A stretch of DNA of 64,000 nt from Sedimenticola sp. (GTDB lineage Bacteria > Pseudomonadota > Gammaproteobacteria > Chromatiales > Chromatiaceae): positions 30,494 to 94,493 of the forward strand of contig JALXAM010000076.1 of assembly GCA_026992075.1 (NCBI GenBank). The letters are read 5' to 3'. Below are positions 53,282-62,421 of the stretch, one piece after another. Each line of letters begins with the position of its first letter. The stretch's first letter is position 1. The translations under genes and the position numbers were made by a program. The notes under the pieces were generated by a model that was not told where the DNA came from, made no database searches, and saw only the letters and a list, made by a program, of their open reading frames with translations.

Positions 53282-56200
53282 CTATCCCTCCTTGTCGTAG
53301 GGAATCTTGAAGAAGATGGCATAGAGCACCGGCACCACCAGCAGGGTGAGCACCGTGGCGAAACCCAGACCCGCCATTATGGTGATGGACATGTTGACAA
53401 AGAAGACATCCTGCAACAGCGGGATCATTCCCAGGATGGTGGTAGCAGCCGCCATGGTCACCGGTCGCAGACGGCTGGTGGCCGAATCCAGAATGGCGGT
53501 GAACTTCGGCTTGCCCTCCTCGATCTGCTGGTCGATCTCTTCGATGAGCACGATGGCGTTCTTGATCAGCAGTCCGATGAGGCTCAGCGCTCCCAGCAGG
53601 GACATGAAATCAAAGGCCCCATCGAAACCCAGCAGCCCGGCGGTGATGCCGATGATGGCCAGTGGCACCGTGAGCCAGATGATGAGCGGCTGGCGCACTT
53701 TGCCAAAGAGCAGGATGCTGACGATGATCATGAGCAGGAAGCCCACCGGAATGGCCTTGGCCAATGCCGACTGCGCATTACGGGAATCCTCATACTCCCC
53801 GCCCCACTCCAGCTTGTAACCTGGCGGCAGCTCGATGGCCTCGATCTTGGGCCGCAAGCGGTTGAACAATGGCGTGGCCAACTCACCAGTGGGGTTGCAG
53901 GAAGCAATGATGGTCTGCACCCGGTTTCGCCCCCGGATCACGGTGTTCTCGAATTTGGTATCGAACTCGCTCACCACCTGGGCAACCGGAACCGCTTTCT
54001 TGAGCACCGGACTCCATACGCGGATATCCTTGATGTTGCTCACGTCGCCCCGCTCGGTCGCTGGGGGGCGAAGCAGGATGGGCAACATGCGGATACCGTC
54101 GCGATAGACTCCTACCTGCTGCCCTTCGAAAGCCGATTTCAGTGCAGCCGCCAAATCCTGCCGAGACACACCGAGCTGGCGCCCCACCTGTTCGTTGAAC
54201 ACCGGCTGAATGTAGGCAACGGGATTGCGCCAGTCGTCACGCACCTCCTTGGCCTCGGGATCGGCGCGCATGATGGCCTTGGCCTTCTCCGCCAGTTGCC
54301 GTAGCACCACGGGATCCGGACCGCTGAAGCGCGCCTCGATCTTGCCATCCCGCCCCGGACCGATACGCAACGGCTTTATGATGGGGTCGAGCTGCGGCAG
54401 CTCGTTGCGCATGTACTGCTCCACCGCATCCCATACCGCCGGAATCTGTTCACGCTTCTCCGTCTGCACGATGATCTGCGCATAGGCCGGGCTCGCCTCC
54501 TTGGGTTCGTACACCAGGGAGAAGCGGGCGTCACCACCGCCCACCAGCGAGGTGGTCTTCACCACCCCCGGTTGCTTGCGCAGGAACTCGGCCACTTTCA
54601 AGGTATCGTCCCGGGTGGCGCGGATATCGGTGCCCTCCGGCTCCCAAACGTCCACGAAGAACATAGGGGTGTTGGCGTTCGGGAAGAAGGCCTGCTTGAC
54701 GAAGCCGTAGCCCCAGACGGCCAGCACGAAGAGCGCCACCACCACCCCCACGGTGATCCAGCGGAAACGGATCACCTGCTTGACCAGCTTCCGATAGAGC
54801 AGGAAGAACCCCTTGCGATAGGGATCTCCACCCTCCTCACCGGCATTTTTCTTCGGCCGGATGAAAAGGGCGCAGAACAGAGGCGTGGTGCTCACCGCCG
54901 TCACCCAGGAAAGCAGCAGGGAGATGAGGATGACGTAGAAGAGCGAACGGGTGAACTCACCAGTATTGTCTTGGGACAGGCCGATGGCCGAGAAGGCGAG
55001 GATGCCGATTATGGTGCCTCCCAACAGGGCGACCGCATTCTTGCCCACCACCTCCCGGGCCGCCTGTGCCGGTTTCATTCCGGCTTGGAGACGGATCAGC
55101 ATGCCCTCGGCCACCACGATGGCATTGTCCACCAGCATCCCCAGAGCGATGACCAGGGCCCCCAGGGAGATGCGCTGCAATTCGATGCCATAGAGCTGCA
55201 TGATGAACAGCGTGCCGGCCACGGTGATCAGCAGCACGGCGCCGATGATCAGGCCGGAAGTGAGCCCCATGAACAGCAACAGCACCACGATGACGATGAG
55301 GATGGCTTCACCCACGTTGACGATGAAGCCGCTCACCGACTTCTCCACCTCGGCCGGCTGGTTGTAGATCACGTCCAGGGTCATGCCCACCGGGATGCTG
55401 CCGGCCAGCTCCTGTACCCGGCGCTCCAGCGCCTGGCCCACCGCCACCACGTTCTCTCCGGAACGCATGGAGATACCCAGGGTGAGGCTGGGCGCCCCGT
55501 TGAAATAGATCAGCTTTTGCGGCACCTCTTCATAGAGCCGGTGGATCTTGGCGATGTCCTTCAGGTAGATGAGTTTCTTTCCATCCGACACCAGCAGCAC
55601 GTCGCCAATCGCCTTTACCGATCGAAACTCCCCGGTGGGCTGGATGCGGATGTAGTCCCGGCCCACCTTCACCTTGCCGGCGTCGGCCACCACGTTCTGC
55701 GACTTCAGAATCGCGGCGATACGCTCCATGGGGATGCCCAGCTCACCCAGCTTCTGCCGCGACATCTCCAGGTAGACCACTTCCGGCTGCACGCCACCGA
55801 TGACCACCTTGCGCACGCCGGGCACCAGTACCAGCTGTTTCTTCAGCTCATCGGCCACGTCCTTGAGATCCCGGTAGGTGTAGCCGGAACCATGCAACGC
55901 AAGGTAAACGCCATAGACGTCGGCGAAGTCGTCCACGATGATAGGATTGACGCCCGGCGGCAGCTTGTGCTTCATGTCGGCGATCTTGCGCCGCAGCTCA
56001 TCGTAGATGTCGGGAAAGTCCTTGGAGGTGTATTCGTCCTTGAATTCCAGATCGATGTCCGACATGCCGGGACGGGAGATGGACATCTTGATGCGTTTGA
56101 GCTGCCCCATGAGCTGCACCGCATCCTCGATGTGGTAGGTCACCTCATCCTGCACCTCCTGAGCCGTGGCGCCGGGATAGAAGGAGATGATCTTGGCCTG

Positions 56201-56329
56201 CTTGATGGTGAAGTTGGGATCCTCCAACTTCCCCATGTGCTCGAACCCGTAGATGCCGCCGCCCACCATGATGATGACCAGCAGCCAGGAGACCACCGGG
56301 TTCCTGACGGAATATTCCCCGATGTTCAT
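53282..56329 (-). CDS. RND efflux pump permease
   Basis: 1015-residue AcrB-like inner membrane permease. It opens MNIGEYSVRNPVVSWLLVI and contains PGATAQEVQDEVTYHIEDAV, SRPGMSDIDLEFKDEYTSKD and MRSGENVVAVGQALERRVQE. In helix 4 the proton-relay region reads LGMLVDNAIVVAEG, with one Asp retained and the second position Asn, as in several RND subfamilies. Two large periplasmic loops and 12 helices are evident. Start ATG overlaps the adaptor stop by 4 bases. No outer membrane factor is adjacent. Substrates unknown. Confidence 0.92.
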   Translation of the reverse strand: MNIGEYSVRNPVVSWLLVIIMVGGGIYGFEHMGKLEDPNFTIKQAKIISFYPGATAQEVQDEVTYHIEDAVQLMGQLKRIKMSISRPGMSDIDLEFKDEYTSKDFPDIYDELRRKIADMKHKLPPGVNPIIVDDFADVYGVYLALHGSGYTYRDLKDVADELKKQLVLVPGVRKVVIGGVQPEVVYLEMSRQKLGELGIPMERIAAILKSQNVVADAGKVKVGRDYIRIQPTGEFRSVKAIGDVLLVSDGKKLIYLKDIAKIHRLYEEVPQKLIYFNGAPSLTLGISMRSGENVVAVGQALERRVQELAGSIPVGMTLDVIYNQPAEVEKSVSGFIVNVGEAILIVIVVLLLFMGLTSGLIIGAVLLITVAGTLFIMQLYGIELQRISLGALVIALGMLVDNAIVVAEGMLIRLQAGMKPAQAAREVVGKNAVALLGGTIIGILAFSAIGLSQDNTGEFTRSLFYVILISLLLSWVTAVSTTPLFCALFIRPKKNAGEEGGDPYRKGFFLLYRKLVKQVIRFRWITVGVVVALFVLAVWGYGFVKQAFFPNANTPMFFVDVWEPEGTDIRATRDDTLKVAEFLRKQPGVVKTTSLVGGGDARFSLVYEPKEASPAYAQIIVQTEKREQIPAVWDAVEQYMRNELPQLDPIIKPLRIGPGRDGKIEARFSGPDPVVLRQLAEKAKAIMRADPEAKEVRDDWRNPVAYIQPVFNEQVGRQLGVSRQDLAAALKSAFEGQQVGVYRDGIRMLPILLRPPATERGDVSNIKDIRVWSPVLKKAVPVAQVVSEFDTKFENTVIRGRNRVQTIIASCNPTGELATPLFNRLRPKIEAIELPPGYKLEWGGEYEDSRNAQSALAKAIPVGFLLMIIVSILLFGKVRQPLIIWLTVPLAIIGITAGLLGFDGAFDFMSLLGALSLIGLLIKNAIVLIEEIDQQIEEGKPKFTAILDSATSRLRPVTMAAATTILGMIPLLQDVFFVNMSITIMAGLGFATVLTLLVVPVLYAIFFKIPYDKEG

Positions 56330-57522
56330 TTGCTACCGGCTCCCTCGCCTTTATCCTTTTCTTGCTCGCCGGTGCAACCAGCCTCCCGCGGAGGGGGCGG
56401 ACAGCGAGTCAACAGGATTTGCTTCAGGTCATCCAGCCGGGGTTCGGCCTGCTCCTTCTCCGGCATCAGGCGCACCTTCATACCCTCGGCCAGATAGGCC
56501 GTGCCAGCGGTGACCACTCGCATGCCATCCTTTACTCCTTCCAGCACTTCGATCCTGGCGCCACGCATCTCACCCAACTTTACCTTCTTCGCATGCACGG
56601 TATCGTCATCGTCCACCACCCAGACGATGGGCTCTAGCGCCGCATCCGCCGTGACCGCCGTGAGCGGCAGCATCTGTCCCTGGGTGATTCGCTGAACCTC
56701 GGTGAGATCCACGGTGACATTGGCGGTCATGCCCGGAAGCACGTTGAGCTGCTCAGGACGGGGCATGGTGAAAGTGACCTTGAAGGTCTGGGTCTGGGGA
56801 TCGGCCCGGGTGGAGACCTCCAGGAACTGCAAAGGAAAACGCTTGTCCGGCAGGGTGTCGAAGGAGGCCCATACTTCCACCCTGTCACTCTTGTTGCTGC
56901 GCCGGATGGTCTGAATGATGTTTTCGGGAACATCGAAGATCACCTTCAGCAAAGAGGTGTCGCTGAGCGCCAGCACCGGCTGGTTGGGCTGAACCTCTTC
57001 GAACTGCTCCACGTAACGCTTGGCGACCGTTCCTGCGAATGGGGCCTGCAAACGGGTATAGGCCAGATCCTGGCGAGCCGCCTCCAACGCCGCCTTGGCG
57101 CTCTTGAAGGCCGCTTCCAGCTTGTCGTAATCGGTACGAGAGATATAGCCTTCCTTGATCAGTTTCTTGGCTCTCTGGAAGTCCTTCTGGGCCTTGTCGA
57201 AGGTAGCCTGGCGATCGTGGAGGACGATGCGGTAGTCGGTGTCGTCCAGTCGCGCCAGCAGCTGTCCCTTATCGACCTCCTCGCCCTCGGTAACCAGGAT
57301 CTCCTGCACCTTGCCCGGCACCCGGAAGGCAAGATCGGCCTTGTTCAGGGAATCGATACGGGCCGGAAACTGCCGTACCCCGCCGGCTTTACCAGCGGAC
57401 ACTACCATGGTCTTGACGGGACGTATCGGCGGCTCTCCCGCCGGCTCTTCCGGTTTTTCACAACCGAAAAGCAAAATGGCGGCGGGCAGGAGCGAAAGCA
57501 GTGTGCGAAGGTGGTTGGTCAT
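56326..57522 (-). CDS. RND periplasmic adaptor (membrane fusion protein), lipoprotein
   Basis: 398-residue HlyD/AcrA-type adaptor. Lipobox at Cys21 (LLFGC). Lipoyl/barrel-sandwich halves (FRVPGKVQEILVTEGEEV and LQAPFAGTVAKRYVEQFEEV) flank a coiled-coil hairpin (about 105-165: DRQATFDKAQKDFQRAKKLI). Beta-barrel and C-terminal parts follow (LPGMTANVTVDLTEVQ). The C-terminus is unusually polar with a cysteine (PPPPREAGCTGEQEKDKGEG). It is coupled to the pump by a 4-base overlap. Confidence 0.92.
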   Translation of the reverse strand: MTNHLRTLLSLLPAAILLFGCEKPEEPAGEPPIRPVKTMVVSAGKAGGVRQFPARIDSLNKADLAFRVPGKVQEILVTEGEEVDKGQLLARLDDTDYRIVLHDRQATFDKAQKDFQRAKKLIKEGYISRTDYDKLEAAFKSAKAALEAARQDLAYTRLQAPFAGTVAKRYVEQFEEVQPNQPVLALSDTSLLKVIFDVPENIIQTIRRSNKSDRVEVWASFDTLPDKRFPLQFLEVSTRADPQTQTFKVTFTMPRPEQLNVLPGMTANVTVDLTEVQRITQGQMLPLTAVTADAALEPIVWVVDDDDTVHAKKVKLGEMRGARIEVLEGVKDGMRVVTAGTAYLAEGMKVRLMPEKEQAEPRLDDLKQILLTRCPPPPREAGCTGEQEKDKGEGAGSK

Positions 57523-57767
57523 GAAGTACCGTCTCCCTGAGGTAACCGGTAAATGGCGGCAGGCATGATCACAAAGACCGACAAACCGGACCCTGCTCCT
57601 TCGAGCCATCTTGGAGTCGTCATGCCACACCGGAACGGGAAAGCGCAACAAGTATAGCTTTGTAACGCCATGGACACCACGGGATCGGACCCGAAATTGC
57701 GGGATGATTTCACCACTCCCGCCTGCTATCTTCTTTCCACTGCCTGAATCAGGGCCATCGCCTTCCG

Positions 57768-58475
57768 ATGAAGAAAAACATGCCACTGAGATCTCTCGGG
57801 ACGCTCAGCCGGGAGAACAACTTTTTCTATCTCTGTTTCGCGCTATTGGGTCTACTCGCAAGCAGTGCGCTGGCTCGGCAGCTCTCGGGCACCTGGGGCC
57901 AAACCCTGTTCACCGCTCTGGTAGTGATCCTCCTGCTGGTGGGCACCCGGAGCCTTGATCCTTCGCGCACCATGCGCCGAACCATCCACGGAGTGCTTCT
58001 GGCCCTGCTGTTCCTGGGACTGATATCGCGCAGCAACGGCTCCAGGTTGTTCGACTATCTCTCTCTGGCCTTGATGACACTCTATTTCCTGGTGGCGCTG
58101 CGCACCACGGCCCGGCAGATCCTCTTCGTGGGTCAGGTGGACGTCAACAAGATCGTAGGCTCCCTCTCCCTCTACCTGCTGTTGGGGCTGATCTGGACCA
58201 TGTTCTATTTGGCCCTGCTCACCCTGGACCCCAGTGCCCTGCAGGGGGTGGATTTCACCAACTGGCGGGCCTCCTTTCCCCGGGTGGCCTATTACAGCTT
58301 CGTCACCCTCACCACCCTGGGCTATGGTGACATTCTTCCGGCCAATCACCTGGCGGAGTTCCTCGCCTATACCGAGGCCATAGCCGGCGTCTTCTACATG
58401 GCCATCGTGGTGGCGAGCCTGGTGAGCATCGGTCTGGCCAATCTCACGACGAGCTCCAGCGAAGAAGAAAATTGA
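57768..58475 (+). CDS. Two-pore-domain-type potassium channel (ion_trans_2)
   Basis: 235-residue inner membrane channel. Several helices (about 20-37, 46-62, 70-85, 90-110, 130-155, 205-225) and a pore loop with the K+ selectivity filter TLGYGD near residue 185 (YSFVTLTTLGYGDILPANH), preceded by a pore helix and followed by a long C-terminal helix. No cytoplasmic RCK domain is present. Single gene with its own upstream spacer. Confidence 0.88.
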   Translation: MKKNMPLRSLGTLSRENNFFYLCFALLGLLASSALARQLSGTWGQTLFTALVVILLLVGTRSLDPSRTMRRTIHGVLLALLFLGLISRSNGSRLFDYLSLALMTLYFLVALRTTARQILFVGQVDVNKIVGSLSLYLLLGLIWTMFYLALLTLDPSALQGVDFTNWRASFPRVAYYSFVTLTTLGYGDILPANHLAEFLAYTEAIAGVFYMAIVVASLVSIGLANLTTSSSEEEN

Positions 58476-58532
58476 GCCCATGCTATAGTTGGGGCAGCCT
58501 GCTCAAGCTTGCTCGATATCCTGGAAAACGAG

Positions 58533-59447
58533 ATGCATACAGTTCGCCGAAAACCGATTTCCGCTTTTCTGATCCTTCTGTCGCTGGCCATCCTGGTGAC
58601 AACCGCCGGCTGTGCCGGAAACCAACCCCAGGCCGCCGGCGGCCCCAACGAGGTTCTGGCTTTGCCGCCCATCGTGGATCAGCCCACTGCCCGCCACCAT
58701 CCCGGCAAGTTCGTCTGGCATGATCTGCTCACCCCCGACACCGTTACGGCACGCACCTTCTATGGGGAGCTGTTCGGCTGGTCCTTCCAGGAACGGGGGA
58801 AATACATCGAGATCTACAATGGCGACCATCGCATCGGTGGAATGCTGCCGATCCAGCCCCGGCAAGGAAAACGGGTGGATGCGCAATGGCTGGCCGCCAT
58901 GTCGGTACCGGACGTGGAGGCCGCCGCCGCTCAGGTGACCAGTCTGGGCGGCCGCATCATCAACGGCCCCATGTCACTGGGGGAGCGGGGCATGGCGCTA
59001 CTCATTGGCGATCCCGAAGGGGGGCAGTTGCTGCTCCTTCACTCTGCCGCGGGAGATCCAGAAGACAAGCAGCCCGGGCTGGGCGACTGGCTCTGGAACG
59101 AAGCCTGGTCGACAGATGCCGACGCCTTGGTGAAGTTCTACAAGCCCTTGGGGCATTACGAGGCCACCGAAAGGGGCAAGGACTATATAGTGCTCATCAA
59201 CGAGGGGCACTGGCGAGCGGGCATCCGCACCATCGAGGATCGGACCTGGGCCGGCCGCTGGGTGCCCGTGGTTCGGGTGGCCGATCCGAATGCGCTGTTG
59301 GATAAGGTGGAAGAGCTCGGTGGCGTGGTCTGGGTACGCCCCGGAGAGGTCACCAATGGTGGAGGTACCGCGCTCATCTCTGACAACAACGGCGCGCTGC
59401 TGATCCTGCAACAATGGGATTTCGCCGACCAGGAAGGGAGGAAGTGA
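58533..59447 (+). CDS. VOC/glyoxalase-fold lipoprotein
   Basis: 304 residues. Lipobox at Cys27 (AILVTTAGC), then two tandem VOC modules: KFVWHDLLTPDTVTARTFY...GELFGW (about 60-175) and DWLWNEAWSTDADALVKFY (about 190-300). This resembles the bifunctional-looking two-VOC proteins typically found in the cytoplasm; here the lipobox makes it an envelope protein, which is unusual. Possible roles are metal or ligand binding. ATG at 58533 is preferred over a TTG 24 bases upstream. It is followed by the proline-rich lipoprotein gene after one base. Confidence 0.83.
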   Translation: MHTVRRKPISAFLILLSLAILVTTAGCAGNQPQAAGGPNEVLALPPIVDQPTARHHPGKFVWHDLLTPDTVTARTFYGELFGWSFQERGKYIEIYNGDHRIGGMLPIQPRQGKRVDAQWLAAMSVPDVEAAAAQVTSLGGRIINGPMSLGERGMALLIGDPEGGQLLLLHSAAGDPEDKQPGLGDWLWNEAWSTDADALVKFYKPLGHYEATERGKDYIVLINEGHWRAGIRTIEDRTWAGRWVPVVRVADPNALLDKVEELGGVVWVRPGEVTNGGGTALISDNNGALLILQQWDFADQEGRK

Positions 59448-59448
59448 C

Positions 59449-59901
59449 ATGAAGCGAAGTCGAAAAATCTTCCTTTTCCCCCTCCTCGCCGGTGCTGCGC
59501 TGCTCGCGGCAGGTTGTTCCACCGATGGCGGCAGCTATTCGGTCTACGGGGGTTATGGTTACGGCTATCCCTATTACGGTCCCGGGTGGGGCTATTATCC
59601 CTGCTGCTGGGACGATGACCGCCCCTATCATCGGCCTGGAACGCCGCCCAGTGACGGGGGAGGACGTGTTCCCTCGCAACCGGGCCGTCCGGGCAAACCC
59701 ATGCAGCCGAACCTCCCGGGATCACCGGCTCAGCCGGTACGCCCCCCGTCCACGGGCCCGTCCATCCAGCCCACCCGGCCTTCTGTGAAACCTGCTCGAC
59801 CGCCCGCCAACATTGGCCGGCCTCGCCCTACGAGGCCGGCCGTTCGCCCCACCAGGCCAGCGGCCCGACCCATGCGTGCACCCAGGGGACGCGCCCGCTG
59901 A
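59449..59901 (+). CDS. Proline-rich lipoprotein of unknown function
   Basis: 150 residues. Lipobox at Cys23 (LLAAGC), a Gly/Tyr-rich segment (YGGYGYGYPYYGPGWG), a CC pair (YPCCWDDDRP), then a Pro/Arg/Ser-rich C-terminal half (QPVRPPSTG, TRPSVKPARPPANIGRP, RPTRPAARPMRAPRGRAR). The composition suggests a disordered, basic envelope tail. ATG follows the VOC stop by one base. No family recognised. Confidence 0.75.
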   Translation: MKRSRKIFLFPLLAGAALLAAGCSTDGGSYSVYGGYGYGYPYYGPGWGYYPCCWDDDRPYHRPGTPPSDGGGRVPSQPGRPGKPMQPNLPGSPAQPVRPPSTGPSIQPTRPSVKPARPPANIGRPRPTRPAVRPTRPAARPMRAPRGRAR

Positions 59902-59905
59902 GCGA

Positions 59906-60874
59906 TCAGCGGGCTTTGCCAGTACCACGCACAGGATCGAGTTTCCAGATGCGCACGCTGCCGTCGTCCGAGGTGGTGGCCAGGATCCGGCCATCACCGC
60001 TCACCGCCACGTCGGCTCCGCAGAGGTCGTGGCGGCCGAAGTCGATGCGGGTCTTTCCAGTGCTCGGATCCAACGCCAGCACCGAGCTGTCGGTCTGACG
60101 GCTGATGCTGAAGAGTTCCCCGCTCACCGGATCCCAGTGGAGTCCGGTGATGATGCCGTGGTGGGCGGTGGGTAGCAGCCGCAGAGAATGATCGGCCAGA
60201 TTCCAGCGATAGAGACGGAACCAGCTGCCGCCGAACAGCCGCTTTCCCTGGTCGTCGAAAGCCAGGGTGCGGAGATAGGCAGGCAGCCTGGCAAGGTGCC
60301 GGGGCTTCCTCTCATCAGAACCATCGAACAACCACAGATTGCCGGCATGGTCGGCTGCCGCCAGCCGGCCGGACCGCCAGGCCAGGGCGGTTACCCGATC
60401 TCTTCCCGGAAGTCGCTGCTCCTCTTGCAGCTCCAGCGCAGGACTCCAGCGGCGCAGACTGCCATCCTCGTGGCCGCTCCAGATCGCCAGTGGTTGCCGC
60501 TGCAACGCCAAAGCAGTGACCGGCACTCCCGTATGCCGCTGCGACCGTGCCCTGCCCCGCAGATCCCAGATCGCCACCACCCCGTCCCAGCCACCGCTGA
60601 CCAGAAGTTCATCGCCTGGTAGAAAATACAGGCCGTTGACGGTCCCTCGATGGCCCTTCCAGCGCCGCAGCAGCCGGCCATTGCGAACATCCCAGAGTGC
60701 CAAGCCGCCATCCAGTCCGGCGGAGACAACGCGATCGCCACTCTCCTCCACCGCCACCCGGCTGCCGCTGGAGTGGGCATCGGCCAAGATGTAATCGGGA
60801 TGCACGAACCGTCTCTCTGTACAGGCAACAACAAATGCCAGCAGAAGAATGATCGTCCAATGATGGAAGGTCAT
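59906..60874 (-). CDS. WD40-repeat lipoprotein
   Basis: 322 residues with a signal/lipobox (LLAFVVACT). About seven WD40-like blades follow (e.g. ALWDVRNGRLLRRWKGHRGT, VAIWDLRGRARSQRHTGVPV, LRRWSPALELQEEQ, VRIWKLDPVRG). Secreted beta-propeller of unknown partner. Convergent with the VOC/proline-rich pair, 4 bases apart. ATG at 60874. Confidence 0.85.
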   Translation of the reverse strand: MTFHHWTIILLLAFVVACTERRFVHPDYILADAHSSGSRVAVEESGDRVVSAGLDGGLALWDVRNGRLLRRWKGHRGTVNGLYFLPGDELLVSGGWDGVVAIWDLRGRARSQRHTGVPVTALALQRQPLAIWSGHEDGSLRRWSPALELQEEQRLPGRDRVTALAWRSGRLAAADHAGNLWLFDGSDERKPRHLARLPAYLRTLAFDDQGKRLFGGSWFRLYRWNLADHSLRLLPTAHHGIITGLHWDPVSGELFSISRQTDSSVLALDPSTGKTRIDFGRHDLCGADVAVSGDGRILATTSDDGSVRIWKLDPVRGTGKAR

Positions 60875-60960
60875 GAGCAGGTTTTCCGGCCAACAAGAGC
60901 CCGGGATGATACACGCATGTGCTATATTTGCCGGATCATCGAACCCCGAAAGGACGGGCC

Positions 60961-61206
60961 ATGCACATTTCCATCGGCGGCTTTCCCGAACAGGTGACGG
61001 AAGCGGAGATCCGCGAGGCGCTGGAGCGTTTCGGCGCCAAGGTGAAATCGGTGACCCTGGAGCCGGGCAGCGGCGATCGCACCCTGGCTCTGGTGGACGT
61101 GGAAACCGACGAGCCTGGCGCCAAGGCACTGGCGGAACGCATCAATGGCTACATCTGGAAAGGGAAACGCCTGCGTTCACGGGTCTTTCTGTTTCAGGGA
61201 GACTGA
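60961..61206 (+). CDS. RRM-type RNA-binding protein
   Basis: 81-residue single RNA-recognition motif. RNP2 is HISIGGFP at residues 2-9, and the RNP1 region LALVDVETDEP is degenerate. Such small RRM proteins are common in cyanobacteria and present in some gammaproteobacteria. RNA target unknown. AAGGA lies 7 bases before the ATG. It stops 15 bases before gltS, so the two may share a transcript. Confidence 0.78.
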   Translation: MHISIGGFPEQVTEAEIREALERFGAKVKSVTLEPGSGDRTLALVDVETDEPGAKALAERINGYIWKGKRLRSRVFLFQGD

Positions 61207-61221
61207 CCTGGGCAGCTGAAA

Positions 61222-62421
61222 ATGGAAATTCAACTCCAAAACCTGGAGGTGATCATCGTCGCCGTCCTGGTGCTGTGGCTGGGACAGGTGATCAACCATC
61301 GTCTCTCCTTCCTGGAACGACACAACATCCCCCTCGCCGTCACCGGGGGTATCCTCTGCAGCCTGCTGGTGGCCCTGCTGGCAGCCTATGCGGACATCAA
61401 CATCCGTTTCGACATGCAGCTGCGGGATCTCTTCCTGCTCTTCTTCTTCAGCACCATTGGCCTGGGGGCCAAGTTCAACACCCTGGTGGAAGGGGGCAAG
61501 ACCCTGGCCCTGCTCACCGGCGTGGCCCTGGTGCTGCTGGTGTTCCAGAACACGGCCGGCGTGGGGCTGGCGCTGGTCAGCGGCGCCCATCCCGGCTATG
61601 GCCTGCTGGGCGGTAGCATCTCTTTTGCCGGCGGTCATGGAACCGCCATCGCCTGGGGCAACGAGGCGGCCAAAGCGGGATTGGAGGGCGCCCGGGAATT
61701 CGGCATCGCCTGCGCCACCTTCGGACTGATCGCAGGCGGCATCATCGGTGGGCCCATTGGTGGCTGGCTCATCGAAAAATACAAGCTGAAGCCGAAAACC
61801 GCCGAAAGCACCACAGCGGCCAACAGTGGAGCGAAACCCTGCCGTGAGATCCGGATCGAGGATGCGCTGGGAACCCTGCTGGTGCTCTCCCTCTGCGTCA
61901 CCGCCGGCGAGGAGGTGAACCGCTATCTCTCCATGAAAGGGCTGGCCCTTCCCGGTTTTCTCACCGCCATGATGGTGGGGATCGTCATCACCAACCTGGC
62001 CGACTGGCTGGGCAAGCCGCTCAACAAGCCAGCCATCGATCGCGCCAACGAACTCAGCCTGCAGCTGTTCCTGGCCATGAGCCTGATGAGCATGGACCTG
62101 CTCTCCCTGGCCGCCTCCGCCGGCGCCATCTTTGCCGTGGTGATGGCCCAGATGCTGGTCATCACCCTGGTGGCGGTCTACCTGGTGTTCCGGATCACCG
62201 GGCGCGACTATGATTCGGCGGTGATGGCCGCCGGCTTCACCGGGCTGGGACTGGGCGCCACTCCCGTGGCCATCGCCAACATGACCGCGGTGACCCGCCG
62301 CTATGGTCCTTCCCCTAAGGCTTTCCTGGTGATCCCGCTCATTGGCGCTTTCTTCATCGACCTGCTCAATGCCCTGGTCATCAAGTTCTTCCTGGCCACC
62401 CCTTTCTTCCAGGGCGGCTGA
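61222..62421 (+). CDS. gltS: Sodium/glutamate symporter GltS
   Basis: 399-residue Na+-coupled glutamate transporter. About ten helices and the two re-entrant regions GGSISFAGGHGTAIAWGN and AGFTGLGLGATPVAIANM, which are diagnostic of GltS. Complete ends. It precedes the NodT-type gene, whose frame overlaps its 3' end. Confidence 0.94.
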   Translation: MEIQLQNLEVIIVAVLVLWLGQVINHRLSFLERHNIPLAVTGGILCSLLVALLAAYADINIRFDMQLRDLFLLFFFSTIGLGAKFNTLVEGGKTLALLTGVALVLLVFQNTAGVGLALVSGAHPGYGLLGGSISFAGGHGTAIAWGNEAAKAGLEGAREFGIACATFGLIAGGIIGGPIGGWLIEKYKLKPKTAESTTAANSGAKPCREIRIEDALGTLLVLSLCVTAGEEVNRYLSMKGLALPGFLTAMMVGIVITNLADWLGKPLNKPAIDRANELSLQLFLAMSLMSMDLLSLAASAGAIFAVVMAQMLVITLVAVYLVFRITGRDYDSAVMAAGFTGLGLGATPVAIANMTAVTRRYGPSPKAFLVIPLIGAFFIDLLNALVIKFFLATPFFQGG

